Shown piece after piece: positions 47,667 to 57,011 of a DNA stretch of 64,000 nucleotides. Each line of letters starts with the position of its first letter. Position 1 is the first letter of the stretch. Source of the DNA: Halorussus caseinilyticus (lineage in GTDB: Archaea; Halobacteriota; Halobacteria; Halobacteriales; Haladaptataceae); assembly GCF_029338395.1 (NCBI RefSeq), contig NZ_CP119809.1:186001-250000 (forward strand), in the 5' to 3' direction. The notes beneath the pieces are model-generated. The model saw only the letters and a program-made list of their open reading frames with translations, was not told the DNA's origin and did not search any database. Position numbers and translations under genes: made by a program.

Positions 47667-48584
47667 ATGGTCCAGAACGTCGCGGGCATGCTGGCCGAGT
47701 TGGAAGCCGAGGACTTCCACTTGCTGTCGGGCGTAGAGCAAGGGATGCGCTTCTCGGAGTGGGTCGCCCGCGAGAAGATTCCCGAGTTCTCGCGGCTAAC
47801 TCCCGAAGAGGTCGATTACCGGCTCGACAGATGTCTCGACCGGGAACTCATCGAACGCAAGACGATACAGTACGAGGGCTACCGACTCAAGTTCGAGGGC
47901 TACGACGCGCTGGCGCTGCACACCTTCGCGGAACGCGAGTCCATCGAGGGGTTCGGCGCGCCCCTCGGCGTCGGCAAGGAGAGCGACGTGTACGAGGTCC
48001 AATCGTACAAACCGCTGGCGCTGAAGTACCACCGCGAGGGCTACACCAACTTCCGCGAGGTGATGAAAGAGCGCGATTACACCTCGGACCGCGAACACGT
48101 CTCGTGGTTCTACACCGCCCGGAAAGCCGCCGAGCGCGAGTACGACGCCCTCGAAGCCCTCTACCCCGACGTGAAGGTGCCCCGGCCGATAGACCACAAC
48201 CGTCACGCCATCGTGATGGAGAAGATAGACGGCGTGGAACTCTCGCGGACCAAACTCGAAGACGAGCAGGTGGTGCCCATCCTCGACCTGATTCTCGCCG
48301 AGATGGGCGACGCCTACGAGAAGGGCTACGTCCACGCCGACATGAGCGAGTACAACGTCTTCGTCAACACCGAGGGCATCACCATCTTCGACTGGCCCCA
48401 AGCCACCCCGACCGACCACGAGAACGCCGACGAGTTCCTCGAACGCGACGTGGACAACGTGGTCGGCTACTTCCGCCGGAAGTACCCCCGACTCGTCCCC
48501 GACGACGTTGACACCGCGGCACTCGCCTCGGCCCTCGCCGCCGGGGAGTTCGAGACGGTCCGCGAGTACGGGTCCGGAGAATAA
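47667..48584 (+). CDS. rio2: RIO2-type serine/threonine kinase/ATPase
   Basis: A 305-residue archaeal Rio2. The N-terminal winged helix starts VQNVAGMLAELEAEDFHLLS. The kinase domain has GAPLGVGKESDVYEVQ (P-loop), ALKYHREGYTNFREVMKERD (catalytic Lys), YVHADMSEYNVFVN (catalytic loop) and ITIFDWPQAT (metal-binding Asp). In archaea and eukaryotes Rio2 acts in small ribosomal subunit maturation. The ATG at 47667 gives the usual N-terminus; a TATA-like ggcttttatcc is about 30 nt upstream. Confidence 0.93.
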   Translation: MVQNVAGMLAELEAEDFHLLSGVEQGMRFSEWVAREKIPEFSRLTPEEVDYRLDRCLDRELIERKTIQYEGYRLKFEGYDALALHTFAERESIEGFGAPLGVGKESDVYEVQSYKPLALKYHREGYTNFREVMKERDYTSDREHVSWFYTARKAAEREYDALEALYPDVKVPRPIDHNRHAIVMEKIDGVELSRTKLEDEQVVPILDLILAEMGDAYEKGYVHADMSEYNVFVNTEGITIFDWPQATPTDHENADEFLERDVDNVVGYFRRKYPRLVPDDVDTAALASALAAGEFETVREYGSGE

Positions 48585-48673
48585 CGCTTCTCTCGCCGGG
48601 TCGCTGGCGTTCGTTCGCCGCAACCGTAATTATTTAGTCACGTCAGAAGCCTGTAAAATACAGGTGAATATCG

Positions 48674-49600
48674 GTGAAAGATAACGGCGCAGGTGTGAAC
48701 AGACGGCGATTCCTCCAGACGACCGCGGCCGTCTTCGGGACGGCAGTCGTCGGCGCGGGCGCGGCGGCCGCAACCGGCGAAGGTCCGATAACCGCGACCG
48801 GACGGCGCATCCACCGGTTCGTCCCGGACGGCGACACCTACCGACACGAAGACCAGTTCGTGAGTTCGGACCTCGTGGGTCGGTACGGCGACGAAGCGGT
48901 CTCGTTCGAGACCGAACGAGTCCCCCGGAAGGCGGTTCCGGGCAAGCACAAGAACCCCGACCGCGCGTTCACGCGGACCTACCGGGAGACCGTCGTCGTG
49001 GGCGCTCCCGAAGAACACGCCGCGGCCGAACGAGCGGAACGCGAGCGGTTGCAGTCCGACGACGTGTCTACCTCCGGCGTCAGCACCGACAGCCAACCGT
49101 ACTACTACGGACCGCTGTACGTCTACAAGGACGGCGACCAACTCGTCCGCACCGGCCCCATCAACGTCGGGTGGCGGCGCTACCTCGGCATGGACGCGGG
49201 CGAAGTGGACTCGAAGATGTACAATCAGGCCGACTGGAACGGCTACTGGGAAGGGTTCGCCGGGGACCGTTACGTCCTCCTCGACAACGGCACGACGATG
49301 AAGAAACAGGACGTTCACGCCTCGAAACCCACGGGACTGTCCTCGCAGTGGCACGGCCGACTGTACAATCTACCGACGGACGAGAGCGACGACTACGCCG
49401 TCGTCTGTCAGGCCCACCACGACCCCGAGTGTCACTGCTACAGCGACTGGGACTTCGCCGACTCGCGCCGGAAGTTCCTCGACGTGTGGGACAGCAACAT
49501 CGACGACGGCTACTACCTGACCGACAACGTGGACGTGTACAACGGAACCGGCTACTCCGACGACGAATCGTCGAACGGCCTGTTCGGTGTCGTCTACTGA
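48674..49600 (+). CDS. Tat-exported protein of unknown function
   Basis: A 308-residue secreted protein with a GTG start. NRRRFLQTTAAVFGTAVVGA is the Tat signal. The first mature third is charged (SFETERVPRKAVPGKHKNPD); the second is rich in Tyr, Trp, Asp and Asn (QPYYYGPLYVYKDGDQLVRT, YNQADWNGYWEGFAGDRYVL). A His/Cys cluster CQAHHDPECHCYSDWDF could bind metal. No family is recognised. It stands alone with an AT-rich promoter (48630-48665). Confidence 0.75.
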   Translation: MKDNGAGVNRRRFLQTTAAVFGTAVVGAGAAAATGEGPITATGRRIHRFVPDGDTYRHEDQFVSSDLVGRYGDEAVSFETERVPRKAVPGKHKNPDRAFTRTYRETVVVGAPEEHAAAERAERERLQSDDVSTSGVSTDSQPYYYGPLYVYKDGDQLVRTGPINVGWRRYLGMDAGEVDSKMYNQADWNGYWEGFAGDRYVLLDNGTTMKKQDVHASKPTGLSSQWHGRLYNLPTDESDDYAVVCQAHHDPECHCYSDWDFADSRRKFLDVWDSNIDDGYYLTDNVDVYNGTGYSDDESSNGLFGVVY

Positions 49601-49621
49601 CGGTCCCGGACTGACCGGCCG

Positions 49622-49774
49622 TCACAACACGAGCGAGACCACCGCGAGTACGAGGAACGCGATTACCAGCCACTTCGCGATGTCCATCGACAGGCCCGCG
49701 ACGCCGCCCGCTCCGAGCGCTCCCGCGATGATTGCGAGGACGGCGAACGCGATGGCGAGTTCGAGGATTGCCAC
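49622..49774 (-). CDS. DUF1328 small membrane protein (50 aa)
   Basis: A GTG start gives [20 protein letters not shown], then [20 protein letters not shown] and [10 protein letters not shown]. This matches the two-helix DUF1328 family ([25 protein letters not shown]), small membrane proteins of unknown role found in bacteria and haloarchaea. Just upstream on the same strand, a 21-codon open frame from ATG 49841 ends with TAG 1 nt before this GTG, a possible translationally coupled leader. Confidence 0.8.
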   Translation of the reverse strand: MAILELAIAFAVLAIIAGALGAGGVAGLSMDIAKWLVIAFLVLAVVSLVL

Positions 49775-49775
49775 G

Positions 49776-49841
49776 CTATCGACCCCCCGCGAGTCGCGTC
49801 TGTCGTGCGCCGAACCGTGCGTCGAGTCTCTCGTGTGCCAT
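49776..49841 (-). CDS. Possible 21-codon leader peptide upstream of DUF1328
   Basis: [20 protein letters not shown] then R and TAG; the stop is 1 nt from the GTG of the DUF1328 gene. A TATA-like ATAACAAAG near 49870 would start transcription close to this ATG, making the leader leaderless itself. Too short for a codon-use test. Confidence 0.3.
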   Translation of the reverse strand: MAHERLDARFGARQTRLAGGR

Positions 49842-50189
49842 GCTCGGCCGTAGCGCGTCGAGGCTCTTTGTTATCCGGCGACTAACCGGTCGAGCGTCAG
49901 ATACGCCCAGAACGGGACGTATGGAACGGTTTGCAACCGAAATCGGTCGCACGGAACGGAGTCCGAAGACGAAGGCCTTAAACCCGAACGACGTGAAATT
50001 CGGCCTAACTCGCTGGCAGACGGGCACCAGCGGGCACCTGTGGGCCGCGCGGGACTGCTCGCGGTTTCACCGCCCCAACTCGCGGCGCTTCGCGTCGCGC
50101 ACCCTCGCGCGCGGCCGCAGGACGGAATGTGGCCCGCGAGACGCGACGCGTCTCGCGGGCTGAACCACCCAACGCCCGTGGTGATAACC
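49842..50189. other. Upstream region of the L15e gene, with a strong palindrome
   Basis: The most likely L15e TATA box (aaggccttaaaccc, about 49973-49986) lies some 200 nt before the ATG, implying a long 5' leader for a haloarchaeal mRNA. The leader contains the hairpin at 50132-50160. An open frame through this region lacks homology and ends just before L15e. Confidence 0.5.
50132..50160. repeat. GC-rich palindrome 30 nt upstream of the L15e start
   Basis: gcccgcgagacgcg (50132-50145) and its reverse complement (50147-50160) are separated by one base. The inner 10-nt arms gcgagacgcg / cgcgtctcgc are the same as in the palindrome at 62214-62234. Its place in the L15e leader suggests possible post-transcriptional control. 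Confidence 0.8.
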
Positions 50190-50780
50190 ATGGCAAAAAG
50201 CTTCTACTCCCACATCAAGGAAGCGTGGAAAGACCCGGACGACGGCGACCTCGCCGAACTCCAGTGGCAACGAAAGCAGGACTGGCGCGACCAAGGCGCT
50301 ATCGAGCGCATCGAACGCCCGACCCGCCTCGACAAGGCCCGTGAACTGGGCTACAAGGCAAAGCAGGGCGTCGTCGTCGCCCGCGTCAGCGTCCGCAAGG
50401 GGTCGGCCCGCAAACAGCGGTTCACCGCTGGCCGACGCACCAAGCGACAGGGTGTCAACCGCATCTACCGACGCAAGAACCTCCAGCGCATCGCCGAGGA
50501 GCGTTCGAGTCGGAAGTTCAAGAACCTGCGCGTGCTGAACTCCTACTGGGTCGGCGAGGACGGCAGTCAGAAGTGGTTCGAGACGATTCTGCTCGACCCC
50601 GAGCATCCGGCCATCGAGAACGACGACGACCTCAACTGGATTTGCGACGACTCCCACAAGGGCCGGGCCTTCCGCGGCCTGACCAGCGCCGGTCAGAGCA
50701 ACCGGGGTCTCCAGCAGAAGGGGAAGGGTAGCGAACACAACCGCCCGAGCAACAACGGCGGTCAGGGTCGCGCGAAGTAA
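50190..50780 (+). CDS. rpl15e: 50S ribosomal protein L15e
   Basis: A 196-residue archaeal/eukaryotic-type ribosomal protein of the large subunit. MAKSFYSHIKEAWKDPDDGD, RLDKARELGYKAKQGVVVAR, RFTAGRRTKRQGVNRIYRRK and VLNSYWVGEDGSQKWFETIL are all family blocks. The C-terminus (RGLQQKGKGSEHNRPSNNGG) is the basic tail that enters rRNA. Length is standard. Confidence 0.97.
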   Translation: MAKSFYSHIKEAWKDPDDGDLAELQWQRKQDWRDQGAIERIERPTRLDKARELGYKAKQGVVVARVSVRKGSARKQRFTAGRRTKRQGVNRIYRRKNLQRIAEERSSRKFKNLRVLNSYWVGEDGSQKWFETILLDPEHPAIENDDDLNWICDDSHKGRAFRGLTSAGQSNRGLQQKGKGSEHNRPSNNGGQGRAK

Positions 50781-50818
50781 GCGGACTGCACGCTCCGCGC
50801 CCGACCGAACTCGATTTT

Positions 50819-51706
50819 TTATCCGACGACCACTGCCAGAGCCGACAGGCCGACCAGCACGACGTGGAACGTGGCGTGCGACACCATCGCGGCCTCCAGA
50901 CTGTCGCGCCAGTAGAGCCACCCGAACCCGATTCCCGCGACGGCGTTGAGCGCCACGGTCCGGACGACCAGCTCAGTCGTCGGCTCTGTGACCGTCGCCA
51001 GCGCGGGCAGGTGGCCGACGCCGAACAGCACCGCCGACAGCAGGATGGCCGTCCACGCGGACGAGCGCGCGAGCGTCGCGCGCTCGTCGCCGACGCGAGC
51101 GCGCACGGCGTGGATTGTCCACGCGAACAGCGTCAGCAGACCCCAGCGCAACAGGATTTCCTCGGTGACGCCCCCGTAGAGCAGTCGGACCGGGAGGCTG
51201 GCGAGGAGCGCCGAGAGCGTCCCGGCGTCGGGCGCGGGCGTGGCGGCCGCGAGGTCGGCGGCGGTGAAGGGCGCGAAGAGGGCGTCGAGCGCAATCGTGG
51301 CGAAGAAGGCCGCCGCACCCACTCCGACCGCCCGGCGGAGTTCGGGCCGGAGCGCGGTCGAAACCGGCGGTCCACCGCGGACGCGCGCCTCGACGTGCGA
51401 CCGGAGGCCCACTCGCGGCGCGAGCAGGACCCCGACGAGGGTAGCGACCGCGAGCAGAATCGTCGGCTGAATCGTCACCAGTAGTGCTAGCTCGGGCGCG
51501 GACGCCGCCGGGAGACCCGGAACGCCTCCCTCGCCGGTCGCGGTCACGACGCCGACGGCGACGACCCCGACCATCCCGAGGGCGAACAGCGCGGCGAATC
51601 GCTTCGGCAGGGAAGCGTCGGCAGAGTGTTCGGCGGGCGAGCGTTCGGCGGATGGACGGTCGGACGACGAGCGTTCGGAGGTCGCCGTCTCGTCGGTCGG
51701 AGACAC
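50819..51706 (-). CDS. CPBP-family intramembrane glutamic protease
   Basis: A 295-residue protein with about eight helices. CPBP (Abi/Rce1-like) motifs: VTEEILLRWGLLTL (EExxxR), AVLFGVGHLPAL (FxxxH) and a late SHATFHVVL. These proteases cleave membrane-embedded or prenylated substrates; the substrate is unknown. A Ser/Asp/Glu-rich N-terminal tail precedes the first helix. The start is uncertain: the frame is open upstream into the divergent ubaA gene. GTG 51706 avoids that overlap and is the only start codon I see before the tail. Confidence 0.8.
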   Translation of the reverse strand: MSPTDETATSERSSSDRPSAERSPAEHSADASLPKRFAALFALGMVGVVAVGVVTATGEGGVPGLPAASAPELALLVTIQPTILLAVATLVGVLLAPRVGLRSHVEARVRGGPPVSTALRPELRRAVGVGAAAFFATIALDALFAPFTAADLAAATPAPDAGTLSALLASLPVRLLYGGVTEEILLRWGLLTLFAWTIHAVRARVGDERATLARSSAWTAILLSAVLFGVGHLPALATVTEPTTELVVRTVALNAVAGIGFGWLYWRDSLEAAMVSHATFHVVLVGLSALAVVVG

Positions 51707-51790
51707 GTCGTCGTCCGACGCCGGGAGGCCCCAAAACGTCGTCGGTCGTTCGACCGCGGATTTATACCCGAAAGCGTCCAACCTCCGGCC

Positions 51791-52606
51791 ATGAGTCTCT
51801 CGCTCGACCCGACCCAACTCGACCGCTACTCGCGGCACATCATCATGGACGAGGTGGGACCCGAGGGCCAGCAGTCGCTACTCGACGCCGCGGTGCTGGT
51901 CGTCGGCGCGGGCGGTCTCGGTTCGCCGGTCGTCCAGTACCTCGCGGCTGCGGGCGTCGGGGAGTTGGGCATCGCCGACGACGACGACGTGGAGTTGAGC
52001 AACCTCCAGCGCCAGATTATCCACGGAAACGACGACGTGGGCCGACCCAAAGTCGAGTCGGCGGCCGAGTACGTCGCGGACCTCAACCCGGACGTGGACG
52101 TGCGAACCCACCAGATTCGCGTCGAACCCGACAACGTGGAGGACCTCATCGCGGACTACGACTTCGTGGTGGACGCGACCGACAATTTCCGGACGCGCTA
52201 CCTCGTCAACGACGCCTGCACGCTCTCGGGGACGCCCTTTTCCCACGGCGCGATTTACAAGTTCGAGGGGCAGGTCACGACCTTCACCACGGAGGGGCCG
52301 TGTTATCGGTGTCTGTTCCCCGAAGCGCCGCCGGAGGGGATGGTCGCAGACTGCGCGAGTACCGGCGTGCTGGGCGTCCTGCCGGGGACGGTCGGATGCA
52401 TTCAGGCCACCGAGACGGTGAAGTACCTGCTCGGCGCGGGCGAGTTGCTCGACGGTCGGATGGTGTTCTACGACGCGATGGCGATGTCCTTCGAGGAAGT
52501 CGAGTTCCGACGGAATCCCGACTGTCCAGTCTGCGGCGACAATCCCATCGACTCGCTGGCCGAAGTCGAGTACGCCGAGGACTCCTGTCCGGTGAACGCC
52601 GACTGA
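51791..52606 (+). CDS. ubaA: UbaA, E1-like activating enzyme for SAMPs (ThiF/MoeB family)
   Basis: A 271-residue adenylating enzyme. The nucleotide motif is VLVVGAGGLGSPVVQYLAAA (about 35-54), and NLQRQIIHGNDDVGRPK is a further conserved block. Zinc CxxC pairs are CYRC (171-174) and CPVC near the end. Cys188 (VADCASTGVLG) corresponds in position to the catalytic Cys of Haloferax UbaA. It activates ubiquitin-like SAMP proteins for protein conjugation and for sulfur transfer to tRNA and molybdopterin. The TATA box ggatttatacc lies about 25-30 nt upstream. Confidence 0.93.
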   Translation: MSLSLDPTQLDRYSRHIIMDEVGPEGQQSLLDAAVLVVGAGGLGSPVVQYLAAAGVGELGIADDDDVELSNLQRQIIHGNDDVGRPKVESAAEYVADLNPDVDVRTHQIRVEPDNVEDLIADYDFVVDATDNFRTRYLVNDACTLSGTPFSHGAIYKFEGQVTTFTTEGPCYRCLFPEAPPEGMVADCASTGVLGVLPGTVGCIQATETVKYLLGAGELLDGRMVFYDAMAMSFEEVEFRRNPDCPVCGDNPIDSLAEVEYAEDSCPVNAD

Positions 52607-52670
52607 CGACTCCGGACCGAACACGTTCGGCGCGAGATTCACCATTCTACGGAACTGGGAACCACGCTCT

Positions 52671-52713
52671 ATTTATATACCCTATCGGTGCGTCTGTCCA
52701 ACTGTAAGGTGAA
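52671..52713 (+). promoter_or_regulatory. Promoter and ribosome-binding site of the DoxX gene
   Basis: The TATA box atttatatac (52671-52680) and a clear Shine-Dalgarno aaggtgaa (52706-52713) lie 5 nt before ATG 52719, one of few visible ribosome-binding sites in the window. Confidence 0.7.
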
Positions 52714-52718
52714 CTCCG

Positions 52719-53288
52719 ATGGCAACTAACGAAATCAACACCCGAGCGAACGAGTTCGAGAGTACGATTGGCGGCGTCACGGTCCACGGGAAGGCCCACA
52801 GTCTGAGCGCGTGGTTCGTCCTCGCGTTGCGTCTCATGATGGGCTACGCCTTCCTCTACTCCGGATGGACGAAGATTACGGCGGCCGAACCGTTCAGTGC
52901 GACTGGCTACCTGATGAACGCGGTCCCGGCCGAGAGTCCGCTACTCGGCCTGTTCCACTGGATGGGAAGCACGCCGTGGTTCGCTGACTTCCTCAGCGTC
53001 GCCGTGCCGTGGGGCGAACTCCTCATCGGACTCGCCCTGCTCGCGGGCATCCTGACCCGCCTCGCGGCGTTCTTCGGCGCGTTCATGATGCTGATGTTCT
53101 ACTTCAGCAACTGGGATGTCGCACACGGCTTCATCAACGGGGACTTCGCGTACATGCTCGTCTTCCTCGCAGTCGCGGCGTTCGGCGCGGGCCGCATCCT
53201 CGGACTGGACGCCATCGTGGAGCAGTACGACCTCGGCGGCGAGACGCTGGTCGAGAAGTACCCGAAACTGCGCTACGTCCTCGGCTGA
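52719..53288 (+). CDS. DoxX-family membrane protein
   Basis: A 189-residue protein with four helices: SAWFVLALRLMMGYAFLYSG, then WTKI; FADFLSVAVPWGELLIGLAL; LAAFFGAFMMLMFYFSNWD; and AYMLVFLAVAAFGAGRILGL. LRLxxGYxFLxxGWxKI and WGELLIGLALLxGxxTRxAA are typical DoxX/DoxD (quinone-linked) motifs. In some archaea DoxD is a thiosulfate:quinone oxidoreductase subunit; here only a membrane redox role can be proposed. It has its own strong promoter. Confidence 0.88.
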   Translation: MATNEINTRANEFESTIGGVTVHGKAHSLSAWFVLALRLMMGYAFLYSGWTKITAAEPFSATGYLMNAVPAESPLLGLFHWMGSTPWFADFLSVAVPWGELLIGLALLAGILTRLAAFFGAFMMLMFYFSNWDVAHGFINGDFAYMLVFLAVAAFGAGRILGLDAIVEQYDLGGETLVEKYPKLRYVLG

Positions 53289-53521
53289 ACGCTTTTTTAT
53301 CGCGGTAGTTACTCGTCCTGTTCACGGTGCTTGCGACGGGCCGACTCGATGACGGTGTCTTCCAACTACGCCCGATAGATTCGAGCGCGTTCGGCGTCTG
53401 TCGGTTTTCCTCGATACTCCGTGACGCTGTACGTCCCGACTCCTGCGAGAACAGTCACAGTCAGAATATCACGCCGATGGCGGCAAACCCTCGCGTGGGA
53501 GACGGCGATAAGCCCGGAGAC
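53289..53521. other. Intergenic region with a possible 30-codon peptide gene
   Basis: On the minus strand a GTG at 53458 opens a short frame ending at 53366 (VTVLAGVGTYSVTEYRGKPT, DAERARIYRA). The composition is protein-like (short hydrophobic stretch, then a charged end), but it is too short to judge and may be the remains of a longer gene. The rest holds nothing recognisable. Confidence 0.3.
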
Positions 53522-54595
53522 CTACAACTCCATGACCGACCCCTCGTCGGCGCTCTCGTAGATGGCGGCCATCGCCTCGATGTCCGCGAGTCCGTGACGG
53601 CCGTCGGGGTAGATGTCGCCGTCGGTTCGGAGTTGGTGGGCGAAGTAGTCGAACTCTTCGAGCATCTGGTCAACCTGCTTGTAGTCGAGGCTCATCCGGT
53701 TCCCGTCGACTTCGAGCGCGAACTTCCGGTTCTGGCGGTCGAAGAACGCGGGTTCGACGCTCACCTCGCCCTCGGTGCCGACGACTTTGAGGTGGCTGGA
53801 CTGGGAGGCGTTCTGGCTCGCCGAACACGCCGCCAGCGTGCCGTCGTCGAACTCGACTTGGAAGGTCGCCACCTCGTCGGGCACGTCCGAAAACGCGTCG
53901 CCGGTCGAGCGAGCGAACGACGAGACCGCCGTCGGGTCGGCGTCGAGGACGAACCGGGCGGTGTTCAGCGGGTAGATGCCGAGGTCCATCACCGAGGTTC
54001 CGGGACCCGAGAGGTCGGGATTCAGACGCCACTGGTCGGGATTCGGAATCATCTCCAGCAGGTCTTGGGACATGCTCCCGTGGACCACCATCGGGTCGCC
54101 GATGGCTCCTTCGCGGACGAGTTCGCGCGCCCGGCGGACCGCGGGTTCGGTCTGCATCCGGTAGGCGACCATCAGCGTCACGTCGGCGTCCTCGCAGGTC
54201 TCGACCATCCGGCGGGCGCGCTCGGGGGTCGCCTCCATCGGTTTCTCGCAGAGGACCGCCTTTCCGAACTCGGCGGCCGACTCCGCGAATTCGAGGTGCT
54301 TGGCGTTCGGGGTGGCGACGTAGACGGCGTCGTACTCGTCGGTGGCCGCGCCGTCGTGGAACTCGTCGTAGGTGATGGCCGTCGCGGTGTCGTCGGCGAT
54401 TTCGGCCACGTCCTCGGCCTTGTCGTGGTGGCCGCTGACGACCACCGTCGTCTCGCACCGGTCGCTCTGTTCGGTCGCGGGGATAGCTTCCTCGCGGGTC
54501 CACCATCCCAGTCCGACCATGGCGAACCGAACTGATTCGAGGTCGGTCTCGGTCTCCCAGTCGCGGCGTCCGAACTCCGAGAGGGCGTCGTCCAT
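53522..54595 (-). CDS. Gfo/Idh/MocA-family sugar dehydrogenase (Gfo6/xylose dehydrogenase-like)
   Basis: A 357-residue NAD(P)-dependent oxidoreductase. N-terminal Rossmann: [20 protein letters not shown] (about 22-41). [20 protein letters not shown] contains the E-K-P motif with the catalytic Lys, and [20 protein letters not shown] is the family's G-x-x-x-x-x-N/H block. The [13 protein letters not shown] start resembles the haloarchaeal Gfo6-type D-xylose 1-dehydrogenase, so oxidation of a sugar to its lactone is likely; the substrate is not certain. A Tat-exported alpha-amylase gene diverges upstream. Confidence 0.85.
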   Translation of the reverse strand: MDDALSEFGRRDWETETDLESVRFAMVGLGWWTREEAIPATEQSDRCETTVVVSGHHDKAEDVAEIADDTATAITYDEFHDGAATDEYDAVYVATPNAKHLEFAESAAEFGKAVLCEKPMEATPERARRMVETCEDADVTLMVAYRMQTEPAVRRARELVREGAIGDPMVVHGSMSQDLLEMIPNPDQWRLNPDLSGPGTSVMDLGIYPLNTARFVLDADPTAVSSFARSTGDAFSDVPDEVATFQVEFDDGTLAACSASQNASQSSHLKVVGTEGEVSVEPAFFDRQNRKFALEVDGNRMSLDYKQVDQMLEEFDYFAHQLRTDGDIYPDGRHGLADIEAMAAIYESADEGSVMEL

Positions 54596-54738
54596 AGCGA
54601 ACGCTCGACGCCCATCCGGACGTAACTTTCGGCGCGGTCGAACACCACAGAAAATATATAAAATTATACTAGTACTATATGAAAACTTAATCGAGCGTGA
54701 GATAATGTTATACTATTTCATCACACATTCAGGGATGG
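54596..54738. promoter_or_regulatory. AT-rich divergent promoter region
   Basis: The most AT-rich stretch of the window (for example aaaatatataaaattatact at about 54652-54671), between the sugar dehydrogenase and the alpha-amylase. It holds several possible TATA boxes for both directions, as expected for a regulated carbohydrate locus. Confidence 0.55.
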
Positions 54739-56049
54739 ATGGCGAGAAAGACCAAGGGAGACAGTCTCTCACGGCGCAACGTGTTGAAAGGAATCGGCGG
54801 ACTCGGCGCGGCCGCCGCGGGCGCGCAGTTCCTCACCGGCAACGCGGCGGCACTCGGTTCGGGCGCGGTGTACCAGTACTACCACACCGACTGGTCCACC
54901 ATCGAGAGCGACCTCTCGACGATTGCGAACCAAGGCTACGACGCGATTCAGGTTCCCCCCGCGCAGTTCAGTCGGGTCTACAAGTACGAGCGCGAGTACA
55001 CCGGCGAGAAGTACGACCCGCCGCTGGGCTACCAACCCATCGACCTGCTGGACTTCGACAGCGAGTTCGGGACCGAAGCGGAGTACCGGTCCATGGTGGA
55101 CGAGGCTCACAACCAAGGCCTTGAGGTCATCGCCGATGCGGTCATCAATCACATGGCCGCTGGCGGCGACACGTTCGACCGGAAGGTGACGTTGGACGAC
55201 CTGCCCCAGTTCGACAGTGACGACTTCCACCCCGAGTGCGACATCGACTACTCCAGCGACTACTCCGTCGAGGGGTGTTGGCTCGTCGGCCTGCGCGACC
55301 TGAAACAGGAGTCGTCGTACGTCCGGAGTGAACTCAAGAAGTACGTGGACAAGTACCGCAACATCGGCGTGGACGGCATCCGCTGGGACGCCGCCAAACA
55401 CGTCCCCGAATCGTTCTTCGCCGACTACGCCAACCAGTGGGCCAGCGACATCTACACCGTCGGCGAGGTCATCCCCGAATCCTACGACGGCAAGTCGAAG
55501 CTCGACTACCTGCAAGGGTACGCTGACACCGGCATGTCCGTCACCGACTACAGACTCTACAACGTGATGAAGTATCAGGTGTTCTACGGTCCCGGCGGCG
55601 ACATGAGCGCGCTGGCCGGTGCCGGGTTCGTCAACCGCGACCCGTTCGCGGCCCTGACGTTCGCGGGCAACCACGACAGCCCCGACCCCGCCCAGTCGTT
55701 GCTCGCACACGCGTTCATCCTCACCTACGAGGGCTACCCGCGCGTCTACAGCGAGGACTACGGCGTCAGCGACGACGCGATTGCGAACCTCCTGTGGATT
55801 CGCAACAACCTCGCCAGCGGCACGGCCTACGACCGCGTGACCGACTCGGACGTGTACGCCTTCGAGCGGTACAACAACCTCCTCGTCGCCATCAACAACT
55901 CCACGAGCTGGCAGAACCGCACCGCGTACACCAGTTGGCGCAATCAGGACCTCAACGACTACACCGGCGACCAGAACAGTCGCGCCGACGGCAACGGCTA
56001 CGTCGATTTGTCGATTCCGCCCGAGGGCTACGTCGCACTCGCACCGTAG
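54739..56049 (+). CDS. Tat-exported alpha-amylase (GH13)
   Basis: A 436-residue secreted glycoside hydrolase. The Tat signal is SLSRRNVLKGIGGLGAAAAG. The four GH13 regions are intact: DAVINH (133-138), GIRWDAAKH (213-221, nucleophile Asp217), GEVI (242-245, acid/base Glu243) and NHDSPD (311-316). It hydrolyses internal alpha-1,4 bonds of starch outside the cell. The C-terminal beta domain ends YVDLSIPPEGYVALAP, with no separate starch-binding domain. ATG 54739 is used; ATG 54735 is out of frame. Confidence 0.95.
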   Translation: MARKTKGDSLSRRNVLKGIGGLGAAAAGAQFLTGNAAALGSGAVYQYYHTDWSTIESDLSTIANQGYDAIQVPPAQFSRVYKYEREYTGEKYDPPLGYQPIDLLDFDSEFGTEAEYRSMVDEAHNQGLEVIADAVINHMAAGGDTFDRKVTLDDLPQFDSDDFHPECDIDYSSDYSVEGCWLVGLRDLKQESSYVRSELKKYVDKYRNIGVDGIRWDAAKHVPESFFADYANQWASDIYTVGEVIPESYDGKSKLDYLQGYADTGMSVTDYRLYNVMKYQVFYGPGGDMSALAGAGFVNRDPFAALTFAGNHDSPDPAQSLLAHAFILTYEGYPRVYSEDYGVSDDAIANLLWIRNNLASGTAYDRVTDSDVYAFERYNNLLVAINNSTSWQNRTAYTSWRNQDLNDYTGDQNSRADGNGYVDLSIPPEGYVALAP

Positions 56050-56210
56050 CCGTCGGTTCGCCGTCGTCGCAGGGTTTCGCCGCTCGACCGGACGCACCAG
56101 CAACTTCTACCGTTGCTTGAGCCACTTCTTTCTTTCTTTCCCGATATTATAGGTCGCCCTAATGCCGCGGTACCGAGTACCCTATTTGGGAGCGTCACCG
56201 AGGGGGACGC

Positions 56211-56993
56211 ATGGCACACGACACGTACGACGTGGTGGTCGTCGGCGGCGGCATCGCGGGGCGCTCTGCGGGCATCTACGCCGCGCGCCACGGTCTCGAA
56301 ACGGCGATTCTGGACGCTGGCGGGTCGATTCTCCGGCGCAACGCCAGTCTGGAGAACTACCCCGGATTCCCGTCGGGCGTGGACGCCCGACTCCTACTGG
56401 AGATGATGGGAGACCAAGCCGAACGCGCCGGATGCGAGTTCCGCGAGACCGAGGTGACGGCGGTCCGTCGTCCCGAGGATGGCGAAGCGACAGACCACGG
56501 GAACGAGACCGAAGACGGCCACGGCTTCGTGACCGAAACCGACGAGGGCGGGCGCTACCTCTCTCGGTACGTCGTCGCCGCGACGAAGAACGCGACCGAC
56601 TTCCTCGAACCGCTCGACGGCGTGGAGTTGACCGACCGCGGGAAGTCGTTCGTCTCGACCGACGAGCGCGGTCGGACCGGCGTCGAGGGCCTGTACGCGG
56701 CGGGCCGACTCGCCGGGAAACCCCACCAAGCGGTCGTCAGCGCCGGGCACGGCGCGGAGGTGGCGGTGACGCTCCTCGAAGACGACGACCGGCCGTTCTA
56801 CCACGACTGGGTGGCCCCCGAGGGGTACTTCACCGGCCGCGGCCGGGAGGTACCGCCCGGATGCGAGGAAATCGACGACGACGAGCGCCGAACGCGCGAG
56901 GACGAGTCGCTGGCCGCGATGCGGGAGTACTTCGCCGAACCGCGCGCCGAGGACCCGGAGATGCACCCGAGCGTGGCGAGCGACGACGAATAG
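56211..56993 (+). CDS. FAD-dependent pyridine-nucleotide-disulfide-like oxidoreductase
   Basis: A 260-residue flavoprotein of the thioredoxin-reductase fold. YDVVVVGGGIAGRSAGIYAA (about 6-25) is the FAD GxGxxG motif; NYPGFPSGVDARLLLEMMGD is typical of TrxR-like proteins; EGLYAAGRLAGKPHQAVVSA is the C-terminal FAD-binding block. The NADPH domain and the CxxC redox pair of true thioredoxin reductases are missing, so it is a reduced, single-domain member. The C-terminal 60 residues are acidic. Confidence 0.82.
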   Translation: MAHDTYDVVVVGGGIAGRSAGIYAARHGLETAILDAGGSILRRNASLENYPGFPSGVDARLLLEMMGDQAERAGCEFRETEVTAVRRPEDGEATDHGNETEDGHGFVTETDEGGRYLSRYVVAATKNATDFLEPLDGVELTDRGKSFVSTDERGRTGVEGLYAAGRLAGKPHQAVVSAGHGAEVAVTLLEDDDRPFYHDWVAPEGYFTGRGREVPPGCEEIDDDERRTREDESLAAMREYFAEPRAEDPEMHPSVASDDE

Positions 56994-57011
56994 CGACGGG
57001 CCGACACCCAA

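Noticed and set aside
49732-50163. A 143-codon plus-strand frame before L15e
   Set aside because: It is antisense to the DUF1328 gene at its start, runs through the palindrome and lacks homology; treated as leader/non-coding.
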